Part shown: positions 1 to 6,815 of the stretch, one piece after another | How positions within the stretch are numbered: position 1 is the first letter of the stretch | How the letters are laid out: every line of letters begins with the position of its first letter | Assembly (NCBI GenBank): GCA_964245345.1 | Contig: CAXTMS010000033.1 | Span: 1-21,843, forward strand | From: Lichenicola sp964245345 | Lineage (GTDB): Bacteria > Pseudomonadota > Alphaproteobacteria > Acetobacterales > Acetobacteraceae | Length of the DNA: 21,843 nt | Reading direction: 5' to 3' | Program-made: the position numbers and the translations under genes | The notes under the pieces: generated by a model | What the model was told of the DNA's origin: nothing | The model's database searches: none | The model's input: only the letters and a program-made list of their open reading frames with translations

Positions 1-77
1 TAGCGGCGCAGGAACGGCAGCGCGCTCGCCAGCACGGCGGCCTGCTCGCTGGCAACCCGGAGGGCGTCGTCGTCCAT
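1..77 (-). CDS. argB: Acetylglutamate kinase, N-terminal fragment (cut by window edge)
   Basis: Only about 25 residues are visible; the gene continues past the left edge. ArgB phosphorylates N-acetylglutamate in arginine biosynthesis. The visible peptide (MDDDALRVASEQAAVLAS, then ALPFLRR) matches the family's amino-terminal helix, which typically reads A-x-x-L-x-x-A-L-P-[FY]-[IL]-R-R-[FY] just before the K-Y-G-G nucleotide loop, here outside the window. Two in-frame ATGs exist, at 83 and 77. I chose 77 because the AAGGA ribosome-binding site lies 9 nt upstream of it but only 3 nt upstream of the other. It lies 39 bp downstream of engB on the same strand, and yidC-engB-argB is a known order in alphaproteobacteria. 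The identification rests on a short peptide plus context, and the catalytic residues cannot be seen. Confidence 0.75.
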   Translation of the reverse strand, partial: MDDDALRVASEQAAVLASALPFLRR

Positions 78-116
78 CGTCATCGGTCCTTCACCGCTCG
101 GGACAGGAACAGGAGG

Positions 117-851
117 CTACAGCGCCAGCTCGGCCAGGGCCGCACGCAGTTCCGGAATGCCGGCGCCGGTGCCGCTGCTGGTGGCGAGCACGGCAGGGTG
201 CGCCGCGGCGAAGGTGCCGGCCAGGGCCTCGACCTCCGCTCGCTTGGCTGCAAGCGCCGGCGGCTTCGGCACGTCGCACTTGGTCAGCACCAGCTGGAAG
301 ATCACCGCGGCCCGGTTCAGCAGGGTCATCGCCTCGCGATCGTTCTGCTTCAGCTCGATCCGCGCGTCGAGCAGCAGAAGCACCCGTCGCAGGGTCGGAC
401 GGCCGCGCAGGAAGTCGAACATCATCCCCTGCCAGTCCTCCTTCACCTCGCGGTTCGCCTTGGCGAAGCCGTAGCCCGGCATGTCGACCAGGGTCATGCG
501 GCCGGCGAGGGCGAAGAAGTTGAGCTGCCGGGTGCGCCCCGGCTCGGAAGACGCGCGGGCCAGTGCCTTGTGCCCGGTCAGGGCGTTGATCAGGCTGGAC
601 TTGCCGACGTTGGAGCGGCCGGCGAAGGCGATCTCGGGAAGGTCCGGATCGGGAAGCTGGTCGATCCGCTGCGCGCCGTGGAAGAACCGGCAGTCACCGG
701 CGAACAGCAGACGGCCGGCCTCGAGCGCTTCGGCCTGTTCTTCCGCGCTCGGCGCCTGCGGCGTGAACCCGCCGTCTTCGGGACGGATCAGTTCTGCACC
801 GTGCTGATCCGACGGGCGCCGCCGAGGCGGGTGCGACGCTGGATCAGCCAT
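117..851 (-). CDS. engB: Ribosome-biogenesis GTPase EngB/YihA/YsxC
   Basis: This is a small TRAFAC GTPase needed for late assembly of the large ribosomal subunit. With the ATG at 851 it is 244 residues. The G1 P-loop GRSNVGKSS is at 78-86, G3 DMPGYG at 123-128, G4 TKCD at 190-193, and a G5-like TSS at 224-226. The conserved L-E-A-G-R-L-L-F-A-G entry to the domain is at 43-52. The family is usually about 195-220 residues, so the first 25-40 residues here are extra. The start is uncertain: 851 is the nearest upstream ATG/GTG/TTG in frame and lies 64 nt inside yidC. The only closer candidate is a CTG at 791 forming CTGA with the yidC stop (224 residues). No strong Shine-Dalgarno sequence precedes either. 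It is co-transcribed with yidC and argB. Confidence 0.9.
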   Translation of the reverse strand: MADPASHPPRRRPSDQHGAELIRPEDGGFTPQAPSAEEQAEALEAGRLLFAGDCRFFHGAQRIDQLPDPDLPEIAFAGRSNVGKSSLINALTGHKALARASSEPGRTRQLNFFALAGRMTLVDMPGYGFAKANREVKEDWQGMMFDFLRGRPTLRRVLLLLDARIELKQNDREAMTLLNRAAVIFQLVLTKCDVPKPPALAAKRAEVEALAGTFAAAHPAVLATSSGTGAGIPELRAALAELAL

Positions 852-2551
852 TGCTGCGTCACCGTGAGCAGGTTGTTCCAGCAGTAGTAGATCACCAGCC
901 CGGCCGGCTGGCGCGCCAGCACGAAGGTGAAGATCAGCGGCATGACCTGGAACAGCCGCGCCTGGGCCGGGTCGGCCGGCGGCGGGTTCATGCGCTGCAT
1001 CAGCAGCATGGTGCCGCCCAGCACGATCGGCCACACGCCGAGATGCAGGAACGGGCTCAGCGCCGACGGGTCGAACGGGAGCAGCCCGAACAGGTTGAAC
1101 ACGTTGGTCGGGTCCGGCTCGGACAGGTCGCGGATCCAGCCGAAGAACGGCGCCTGCCGCATCTCGATGCTGACCACCAGGTCCTTGTACAGGCACCAGA
1201 ACACCGGCACCTGCACCAGCATCGGCAGGCAGCCGGCGGCCGGATTGGCGCCTTCCTGCTTGTAGAGCTGCATCATCTCGGTGTTCATCGCCACCGCGTC
1301 GCCCTTGTGGCGCTCGCGCACCGCCTGCATCTTCGGCGCCAGCAGCTTCATCTTGGCCATGGAGCGGAACTGCTTGATCGCCAACGGGAAGAACAGCGTC
1401 TTGACGATCAGGGTGAAGGCCAGCAGCGCCAGCCCGAAATTGCCAAGTGCCGTGTTCAGCCAGTCCAGCACGTAGAAGATCGGCTTGGTCAGGAACGCGA
1501 ACCAGCCGAAGTCCACCGCCTTCCAGAAGTCGGTGGCATGCAGCCGCTCCTGGTAGGCTTCCAGCAGGTGCACCTCCTTGGCGCCGGCGAACACGTGGCT
1601 GACGGTGTCGAGGGTGCCGCCGGCGGGAACCGGCAGCGCCGCCTGGGTGATGAAGTCGACCTGGTATACCCCGGCACCGGCATTGGCCTCGTAGCGGTAG
1701 CTGCCGGTCATCGGATGGTCGCGGTCGGGCAGGATCGCGGTGAGCCAGTACTTGTCGGTGATGCCGCCCCAGCCGCCATCGGGACCTGTTGCCTGCACGG
1801 CGGACCAGCCGGTGCCGTTGTTCTCGGCGGCGTGGCTCTTGAGGCTGCTGTAGGACATCTCCTCCAGCCGCCCGTCGATCACCGCGATCGGGCCCTCGTG
1901 CACCAGGTATCCGCCTGTCACCTGAGGGGTGTAGCTGCGGCTGACGCGGGACCAAGGGTAAAGCGAGACCGGCTGTCCGGACGTGTTGCGAACCCGCTGC
2001 TCGGCGGTGAACATGAAGTTGCGGTCGACCGACAGCACGATCTGGAACAGCAGCCCGGCGCCGTTGTTCCAGGACAAGGTCACGGGGCTGGCCGGCGTGA
2101 GGCCGGGCTGGTCCGCGGTCCACACGGTGGCGCCGTTCGGCACCTTCACGTCGCCCGAGGCGGCAGCACTCCAGCCGAGCTGGACGATGTTGGGCTGCTT
2201 CCGGTCCTGCGGCTCCAGCACCCGGACCTGCGGGCTGTCCGGCTTCAGGGTGTCGCGGTAGTCGGTCAGGAGCAGGTCGTCGAGGCGGGCGCCGACCAGG
2301 TCGATGGAGCCGTGCATGCGGGGCGCCGTGATCGGCAGGCGCTTGTCGGACGACGGCGGGGAAATCGGCGCAGGCTGGGTGCCAGGCGGCGCCAGCTCGG
2401 CCACCGGGCGCGGCGCGTCGGCCGCAGGCGTGGCCTGGGTGCTGCGCGCTTCCTGCTGGTGCACCCGGTTCTGCGTCGGCATCAGCCGCTCGAAGCCGAG
2501 GATGATCGCGACCGAGATCACGAACGCGAGGAGGAGGCGCTTGTTGTCCAT
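788..2551 (-). CDS. yidC: Membrane protein insertase YidC (Oxa1 family)
   Basis: This is a 587-residue inner-membrane insertase that works alone or with SecYEG. The layout is typical of Gram-negative YidC: an amino-terminal signal-anchor helix (residues 5-22), a proline-rich linker, and a large periplasmic beta-sandwich domain (about 70-345). The conserved five-helix insertase core (about 350-575) follows. The core contains the family stretch K-Q-F-R-S-M-A-K-M-K and the cytoplasmic hairpin leading to E-G-A-N-P-A-A-G-C-L-P-M. The last helix carries WNNLLTVTQQW, followed by a basic tail. It lies 21 bp after yidD, and engB overlaps its 3' end. The start ATG has only a weak ribosome-binding site, which suggests dependence on translation of yidD. 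Length and domain order are normal. Confidence 0.97.
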   Translation of the reverse strand: MDNKRLLLAFVISVAIILGFERLMPTQNRVHQQEARSTQATPAADAPRPVAELAPPGTQPAPISPPSSDKRLPITAPRMHGSIDLVGARLDDLLLTDYRDTLKPDSPQVRVLEPQDRKQPNIVQLGWSAAASGDVKVPNGATVWTADQPGLTPASPVTLSWNNGAGLLFQIVLSVDRNFMFTAEQRVRNTSGQPVSLYPWSRVSRSYTPQVTGGYLVHEGPIAVIDGRLEEMSYSSLKSHAAENNGTGWSAVQATGPDGGWGGITDKYWLTAILPDRDHPMTGSYRYEANAGAGVYQVDFITQAALPVPAGGTLDTVSHVFAGAKEVHLLEAYQERLHATDFWKAVDFGWFAFLTKPIFYVLDWLNTALGNFGLALLAFTLIVKTLFFPLAIKQFRSMAKMKLLAPKMQAVRERHKGDAVAMNTEMMQLYKQEGANPAAGCLPMLVQVPVFWCLYKDLVVSIEMRQAPFFGWIRDLSEPDPTNVFNLFGLLPFDPSALSPFLHLGVWPIVLGGTMLLMQRMNPPPADPAQARLFQVMPLIFTFVLARQPAGLVIYYCWNNLLTVTQQWLIQRRTRLGGARRISTVQN

Positions 2552-2572
2552 CAGCGGAAAGGCCGATCTCGG

Positions 2573-2839
2573 TCAGGTTTGGGAGGGGAGCCGGGGCGCG
2601 CAGGCGCAGCGCGCCGGCGGAACCGGGTCATGGCCACCCGGATGCCACGGGTTGCAGCGCAGGATGCGCAGGCCCGCGAGCCCGGCGCCGCGGACGACCC
2701 CGTGCCGGTCGAGCGCCTCCAGCGCGTAGTCGCTGCAGGATGGCGAGAACCGGCAGTTCGGGCCCAGCACCGGCCGCAGCACGAGCTGGTAGACGCGGAT
2801 AAGGAAACGGAGCCCGGCACGGACCACGGCGGCGGTCAC
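2573..2839 (-). CDS. yidD: Membrane protein insertion efficiency factor YidD
   Basis: This is an 88-residue protein of the haemolytic/DUF37 family that assists YidC-dependent insertion at the inner membrane. An amphipathic amino-terminal helix (residues 8-24) precedes the family signature G-P-N-C-R-F-S-P-S-C-S-x-Y (26-38) and R-C-N-P-W-H-P-G-G-H-D-P-V-P. The three conserved cysteines are present. The start is a GTG whose last two bases begin the rnpA stop (GTGA overlap), a classic coupling arrangement. It sits between rnpA and yidC, its conserved position in bacteria. The proline- and arginine-rich last 15 residues are not part of the conserved core. Confidence 0.95.
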   Translation of the reverse strand: MTAAVVRAGLRFLIRVYQLVLRPVLGPNCRFSPSCSDYALEALDRHGVVRGAGLAGLRILRCNPWHPGGHDPVPPARCACAPRLPSQT

Positions 2840-3213
2840 GGCGTTTGGCGATCGGCAAGGAGGATGCCGGTGCGCTTCAACGCCCGACGAACGTCGTCGA
2901 GCAGCGCCGGAAAAGGCCGCTTGCGGGTCCCGTCGCGGCCGATCAGCACCAGGTCGACGCCGACCAGGGCGGATCCGTGCGCCGCCTGGTCGCGCAGCAC
3001 CAGCCGTGCCGCCTCGCGAAGCCGGCGCTTGGTGCGGTTGCGCACCACGGCGTTGCCGACCTTCTTGGTCACGGTGAAGCCGAGCCGGGCCGGCGCGCCG
3101 TCGCTCCGAGGCAGGGCCTGCAGCACCAGCCCAGGCATCGGTGCCTTGGCGCCCCTGGCGGCGACGCGGAGGAACTCGGCGCGACGCTTGAGCCGGATCA
3201 GGGAAGACGCCAT
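2836..3213 (-). CDS. rnpA: Ribonuclease P protein component
   Basis: This is the 125-residue protein subunit of RNase P, which binds the catalytic RNA and helps process the 5' ends of tRNAs. The RNR motif that contacts the RNA is intact in G-N-A-V-V-R-N-R-T-K-R-R-L-R-E (residues 53-67). It is preceded by the usual L-K-R-R-x-E-F amino-terminal stretch (8-14) and the G-F-T-V-T-K-K-V strand. An AGGAAAGGG purine tract about 8 nt upstream supports the ATG at 3213. It follows rpmH by 45 bp and overlaps the yidD start by 4 nt. Length and motifs are those of a normal RnpA. Confidence 0.97.
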   Translation of the reverse strand: MASSLIRLKRRAEFLRVAARGAKAPMPGLVLQALPRSDGAPARLGFTVTKKVGNAVVRNRTKRRLREAARLVLRDQAAHGSALVGVDLVLIGRDGTRKRPFPALLDDVRRALKRTGILLADRQTP

Positions 3214-3258
3214 GGCGGCACCCTTTCCTGCGGCCGGCCGGCTACGACCGGAGGATGC

Positions 3259-3393
3259 CTAGGCTGAAAGACGCTTGCGGCCCTTGGCGCGGCGGCTGGA
3301 CAGCACGTTGCGGCCGCCGACGGTCGCCATGCGGGTGCGGAAACCATGGCGCCGCTTGCGCACCAGCTTGGACGGTTGATAGGTGCGCTTCAC
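3259..3393 (-). CDS. rpmH: 50S ribosomal protein L34
   Basis: This is a 44-residue, very basic protein with the L34 signature (V/M)-K-R-T-Y-Q-P-S at the start and the tail G-R-K-R-L-S-A. I chose the GTG at 3393 over the in-frame ATG at 3402. An AGAAGG ribosome-binding site ends 9 nt before the GTG but abuts the ATG directly, and the GTG start gives exactly the usual family length. Starting at the ATG would add only M-P-R before the conserved block. It is the first gene of the rpmH-rnpA-yidD-yidC-engB operon, behind the promoter at 3504-3533. Confidence 0.95.
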   Translation of the reverse strand: MKRTYQPSKLVRKRRHGFRTRMATVGGRNVLSSRRAKGRKRLSA

Positions 3394-3503
3394 GCGGGGC
3401 ATCCTTCTGGTCGGATGGCCCGGCGCGGGAGCGGCGGACCGGTCAAGGGTCGGGACAAGCGGAAACGGCACGGCGTCGCGCGCAGCCTCCTCCGGAGCGG
3501 CGG

Positions 3504-3533
3504 CTTATAGGCGCCCCGGTGCCGGACCGTCAA
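3504..3533 (-). promoter_or_regulatory. Sigma-70-type promoter for the rpmH operon
   Basis: On the minus strand TTGACG (3533-3528) is separated by 18 bp from TATAAG (3509-3504). Each hexamer differs from the consensus at one base, and this is the best match I noticed in the window. Transcription would start near 3497, giving an untranslated leader of about 100 nt before rpmH. The remaining gene-free DNA (3394-3600) shows no other clear element, except a weak plus-strand match for the divergent gene. Confidence 0.6.
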
Positions 3534-3600
3534 CCGCGCGACCGTGTCGCACCGGTCATGGCTTGAGCCGTGGGTTGGTTCGGCCGATGCTTGACCGCGT

Positions 3601-4002
3601 ATGCTCCGTCCGCACCCGATTCTCCGATCGATCCTCCCGGCAGGGCTGGCGCTCCTGGCATCGCTTGCGGTGCTGCCGGGCGTGATACCGCAGCTGGTCC
3701 GGGTAGCGGCGCCGGCCGTCGCCGCGCTGGCTGCAGGGCTGGCGCTCGGACGCGGCGACGCCGCGGGACTCAGGGCCCGACGTGAGGTCGAGGCGCGCGC
3801 CGAGGCGGCCGAGGAAGCCAACGCCCGGCTGGTGAAGGCGGCGGGACAGATGCGACACGACCTGCGCGGCATCCTGTCCCCTGCCCTTCTGACCGCGGAC
3901 CGGCTCACCATGAGCCAGGACCCAGTGGCGCGCCGTGCCGGCGAAGCCATGGTGGCGACGGTGGACCGGGCGGAGGAGCGGCTCCGGCGGAGCGACGTCT
4001 AG
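3601..4002 (+). CDS. Small membrane protein with a lone histidine-kinase-like phosphoacceptor helix
   Basis: I do not recognise a named gene. The 133-residue product has two hydrophobic stretches (about 8-30 and 34-51), a charged alanine/glutamate-rich coiled-coil-like segment (about 57-82), then M-R-H-D-L-R-G-I-L-S-P-A (84-95). This resembles the H-box of a HisKA dimerisation/phosphoacceptor domain, with H86-D87 as the candidate phosphorylated pair. A second helix (107-130) would complete a two-helix hairpin. No ATP-binding domain (N, G boxes) follows; the frame stops at once. It could accept phosphate from another kinase, act as a docking or dimerisation module, or be a degenerate kinase remnant. 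It is divergent from rpmH and convergent with gloA (19 bp apart). No Shine-Dalgarno sequence is visible before the ATG. Confidence 0.65.
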   Translation: MLRPHPILRSILPAGLALLASLAVLPGVIPQLVRVAAPAVAALAAGLALGRGDAAGLRARREVEARAEAAEEANARLVKAAGQMRHDLRGILSPALLTADRLTMSQDPVARRAGEAMVATVDRAEERLRRSDV

Positions 4003-4021
4003 CCGCCCCGGCCAGAACCGT

Positions 4022-4408
4022 TCAGCGCTGGATCAGCTCGATCTTGTAGCCGTCCGGGTCCTCGACAAAGGCGATCACGGTGGTGCCGTGCTTCACCGGG
4101 CCCGCCTCGCGCGTGACCTTGCCGCCGCCGGCGCGCACCTGCTCGACCGCGTCGGCGACGTTCGGCACGCCCACGGCGAAGTGGCCGAAGCCGGTGCCGA
4201 CCTCGTAGCCGTCATCCTCGCCCCAGTTGTAGGTCAACTCGATCTCGGCCTGGCCGTGGGCGTTGTCGTCGAAGCCCACGAACACCAGGGTGTACCGGCC
4301 GGCCGGCACCTCGTTGCGGCGCAGCTCGCGCAGGCCGAGCAGCCGGTAGAAGGCCAGGCTCTGGTCGAGGTTCTTCACCCGGACCATGGTGTGCAGGTAG
4401 CTGCTCAT
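4022..4408 (-). CDS. gloA: Lactoylglutathione lyase (glyoxalase I)
   Basis: This is a 128-residue single-domain glyoxalase I that isomerises the methylglyoxal-glutathione hemithioacetal to S-lactoylglutathione in the cytoplasm. It aligns along its length with the E. coli-type Ni-dependent enzyme: L-H-T-M-x-R-V at the start, I-E-L-T-Y-N-W-G in the middle, and E-D-P-D-G-Y-K-I-E-L-I near the end. The four metal ligands are all present as H6, E57, H76 and E124. The start ATG shares bases with the lpxI stop (ATGA), so it should be translated as the last gene of the lpx operon. That is an unusual partner for a detoxification enzyme. Confidence 0.95.
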   Translation of the reverse strand: MSSYLHTMVRVKNLDQSLAFYRLLGLRELRRNEVPAGRYTLVFVGFDDNAHGQAEIELTYNWGEDDGYEVGTGFGHFAVGVPNVADAVEQVRAGGGKVTREAGPVKHGTTVIAFVEDPDGYKIELIQR

Positions 4409-5271
4409 TTCGTGGTCTCCGCCGTTTCGCCCGTCGGGTGGATCCCGACCAGGAACACCTCGTCCCGGTCGGCCGCCTCGCGCAGCCGGTCCGGGTCCGT
4501 CAAAAGGGTGCCGCCGGCCTCGAATGCAATCCCGCGCAGGCCCGCCGCGCGCGCCGCGGCGATGGTGCGCGGGCCGATGGTGGGCAGGTCGGCACGTCGG
4601 TCCTGCTCCGGCTTGACCAGCTTCACCAGCACGCCGCCGGGGCCGGGCTGCCGGAGCGAGCCGGCGCGTTCCAGCATCCGGTCGGTGCCTTCCAGCGCCT
4701 CGACCGCCAGCACCAGCCCGTTCTGCACCACGCAGCCCTGGCCGACGTCGAGCCGGCCCAGCGCCTGCACCACCGCCATGCCACGCCTGATGTCGGCCCA
4801 GGCCTCCGGATCCGGGGCATGGCGGCCGAGAACGCCCGGCTTCCCGAGCGATCCCGGCAGGAACTCGTGCGCGCCGCGGACCAGGAAGCCTTCCTCGCCC
4901 AGCACGCGCACCAGGGCGGCAAGCAGCCCGTCATCGCCGGCGAACAGGGCACGGCCGATCCGGGCCAGGATCCGGGTGCCTTCCGCATCCGGGCGCAGGT
5001 CGCGCAGCGACGGCCGCCGCACCGGGCCGATCAGCACCAGCTCGGTGCAGCCACGGCTGCGCAACGCCGACAGGATGCGGCCCGCTGCGGCCAGGCGCAC
5101 GAACTCGTGCGGCCATGGCTCCACCACCGCCGGCTCAGCGAAGTCCTGGAAGGCGACGATGAACACCGACCTGCCCGCCCGTGCGGCGCTGGCCGCCACT
5201 TCACCCGGAAGCGGCCCGCCGCCGGCCAAGATGCCGAGCGGGCCGCCAGCCGCGCCGGCCGGCCGGATCAA
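4405..5271 (-). CDS. lpxI: UDP-2,3-diacylglucosamine pyrophosphatase LpxI
   Basis: This is a 288-residue enzyme that hydrolyses UDP-2,3-diacylglucosamine to lipid X (2,3-diacylglucosamine 1-phosphate) in lipid A synthesis. It replaces LpxH in alphaproteobacteria. The amino-terminal domain opens with G-I-L-A-G-G-G-P-L-P (residues 13-22). The carboxy-terminal domain has the conserved K220-P-x-Q-D224-x-R226-x-D228-x-P230-T-I-G stretch, where the catalytic aspartate of the Caulobacter enzyme falls. The start is a TTG at 5271 that overlaps the lpxA stop as TTGA. No ATG or GTG gives a sensible amino terminus, and this one yields the usual family length. The stop overlaps the gloA ATG. Confidence 0.92.
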   Translation of the reverse strand: MIRPAGAAGGPLGILAGGGPLPGEVAASAARAGRSVFIVAFQDFAEPAVVEPWPHEFVRLAAAGRILSALRSRGCTELVLIGPVRRPSLRDLRPDAEGTRILARIGRALFAGDDGLLAALVRVLGEEGFLVRGAHEFLPGSLGKPGVLGRHAPDPEAWADIRRGMAVVQALGRLDVGQGCVVQNGLVLAVEALEGTDRMLERAGSLRQPGPGGVLVKLVKPEQDRRADLPTIGPRTIAAARAAGLRGIAFEAGGTLLTDPDRLREAADRDEVFLVGIHPTGETAETTK

Positions 5272-6158
5272 GCGCCGTCGCTTTCCTCGACGCCCGGCCC
5301 GCGGGTGGCGATGCGCACCAGGCCGCGCCGGCTCGGGGAGTCGATGAAGGCCAGGATCTCGGCAACGCGCGGGTCGTCGCCGTGCTCGGCGCGAACGGCG
5401 GCGAGGCGCTGCGCGAACGGCGGCTGCCCCGACACGTGGCGCGGGTAGAGCGTGCGGAACGCGCGACGCAGGCGCTGCATCTCGGACGTGTCGATGCCGC
5501 TCCGGCGCAGCCAAACCCAGTTCAGTCCGACCAGCCGGGCGCGGTTGCCGAGCACGCTGCCATACGGGATCACGTCGCTCTCGACCCCGCACACCCCGCC
5601 CACCATGGCGGCCCGGCCGATCCGCACGAACTGGTGCAGCGCGGCCTGGCCCATGATCCGGGCGTCGTCGGCGATCTCGACGTGGCCGCCCATGACCACG
5701 TTGTTGACGATGATGACGCGGTCGCCGAGCCGGCAGTCGTGGGCGACATGAGCGTTGGCCATGATCAGGCAGTCGGCGCCGATCCGGGTGAGGCCGCCGC
5801 CGGAAGCGGTGCCGCGATGCACCGTGGCGCCCTCGCGTATCACGGTGCGCGGGCCAACGATGCAGCGCGTCGGCTCGCCGCGGTACTTCAGGTCCTGCGG
5901 CGCTAGGCCTACGGTGCAGAACGGAAACAGCCTGGCACCCTCGCCGATCGCGGTGTGCCCGTCGACCACCACGTGGGACACGAGCTCGACCCCGTCGCCC
6001 AGCACCGCCTCGGCGCCAACGCTGCACCAGGGCCCGATGCGGACGCCGGCGCCGAGCACCGCACCAGGCGACACGACCGCGCTCGGATGGATGACGGGGT
6101 CAGGGCCTGGTTGATGCATGCGCCCGGCCTGCTTCAGCCCGGCGAGGTCAGCGGACAT
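5268..6158 (-). CDS. lpxA: Acyl-ACP--UDP-N-acetylglucosamine O-acyltransferase
   Basis: LpxA adds the first 3-hydroxyacyl chain to UDP-GlcNAc, the first step of lipid A synthesis. The 296-residue product is a left-handed parallel beta-helix built from hexapeptide repeats (about residues 22-205), followed by the helical carboxy-terminal domain. The active-site segment N-A-H-V-A-H-D-C has its catalytic histidine at H140 (H125 in E. coli). The ATG at 6158 is preceded by CTGGAG about 11 nt upstream. A second ATG at 6119 would start 10 residues before the I-H-P-S-A-V-V block and fit the family length better (283 residues), but has no good ribosome-binding site. It follows fabZ after about 100 bp and overlaps lpxI. 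Confidence 0.95.
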   Translation of the reverse strand: MSADLAGLKQAGRMHQPGPDPVIHPSAVVSPGAVLGAGVRIGPWCSVGAEAVLGDGVELVSHVVVDGHTAIGEGARLFPFCTVGLAPQDLKYRGEPTRCIVGPRTVIREGATVHRGTASGGGLTRIGADCLIMANAHVAHDCRLGDRVIIVNNVVMGGHVEIADDARIMGQAALHQFVRIGRAAMVGGVCGVESDVIPYGSVLGNRARLVGLNWVWLRRSGIDTSEMQRLRRAFRTLYPRHVSGQPPFAQRLAAVRAEHGDDPRVAEILAFIDSPSRRGLVRIATRGPGVEESDGA

Positions 6159-6228
6159 GGATACGGCAACTCCAGCGTTGGCGGCGCGGGCCCGTGAACG
6201 CCGACGCCGTCCCGGGGAGGCTTAAGCA

Positions 6229-6243
6229 CCGCCTGCCAGGCGG
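6229..6243 (-). other. Short hairpin in the fabZ-lpxA gap
   Basis: On the minus strand CCGCCT-GGC-AGGCGG can form a 6-bp GC stem with a 3-nt loop, 15 nt after the fabZ stop and about 70 nt before the lpxA start. No run of T follows, so it is not a convincing terminator. It could stabilise mRNA or weaken read-through in an otherwise gapless operon. Confidence 0.25.
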
Positions 6244-6258
6244 CCAAGACACGAGATG

Positions 6259-6795
6259 TTACCGGGCTTGTCGGGCCGCCGCCTCGTCCATGATCATCGC
6301 GCTGTAGCTGGCCTCCGCCACCGACACGCCGTCCACCCGGGCCACGCTGCGGAACTTGTAAACGTTGCCGCGCGCGCGTTCCTTGACCACGTGGATGCGC
6401 AGCTGGTCGCCGGGGCCAACCGGGCGCCGGAACTTGGCGTTCTCGACGGTCATGAAGTAGACCAGCTTGCCTTCTATCCCGCCCAGTTCGAGCACCACCA
6501 ATGCGGCGGCCTGGGCCATCGCCTCGATGATCAGCACGCCCGGCATCACCGGCCGGCCGGGGAAGTGGCCCTGGAAGAAGGGCTCGTTGACGGTGACGTT
6601 CTTGATCCCGACGCCGGATACGCCGGGCACCACGTCCACCATGCGGTCGATCATGAGGAACGGATAGCGGTGCGGAAGCGCCGCCATGATCTTCAGGATG
6701 TCGATCGTGGTGCCGACGCCGACGGGACGGGCGACGCCGGCATCCTCCGCCTCGGCCGCCTCTTCGTCCGGCCCGTTCTGTGTCGCCCCGTCCAT
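6259..6795 (-). CDS. fabZ: (3R)-hydroxyacyl-ACP dehydratase FabZ
   Basis: FabZ dehydrates 3-hydroxyacyl-ACP in fatty-acid elongation and competes with LpxA and LpxD for the same substrate, hence its place between them. The 178-residue protein has a hotdog fold with L-P-H-R-Y-P-F-L-M-I-D (residues 40-50). The central-helix motif G-H-F-P-G-R-P-V-M-P-G-V-L follows, with catalytic H77 and E91 in E-A-M-A-Q. About 28 acidic, low-complexity residues precede the domain and are not usual. An internal ATG at residue 37 (M-A-A-L-P-H-R) would give a shorter form, but GAGAAGGG about 10 nt upstream supports the ATG at 6795. Confidence 0.96.
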   Translation of the reverse strand: MDGATQNGPDEEAAEAEDAGVARPVGVGTTIDILKIMAALPHRYPFLMIDRMVDVVPGVSGVGIKNVTVNEPFFQGHFPGRPVMPGVLIIEAMAQAAALVVLELGGIEGKLVYFMTVENAKFRRPVGPGDQLRIHVVKERARGNVYKFRSVARVDGVSVAEASYSAMIMDEAAARQAR

Positions 6796-6815
6796 CAGGA
6801 TCGAACCCTTCTCCC

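Noticed and set aside
851..3262. A 2.4-kb plus-strand open frame opposite yidC, yidD and rnpA
   Set aside because: Same cause: antisense to conserved genes with intact motifs, and the translated sequence resembles no family.
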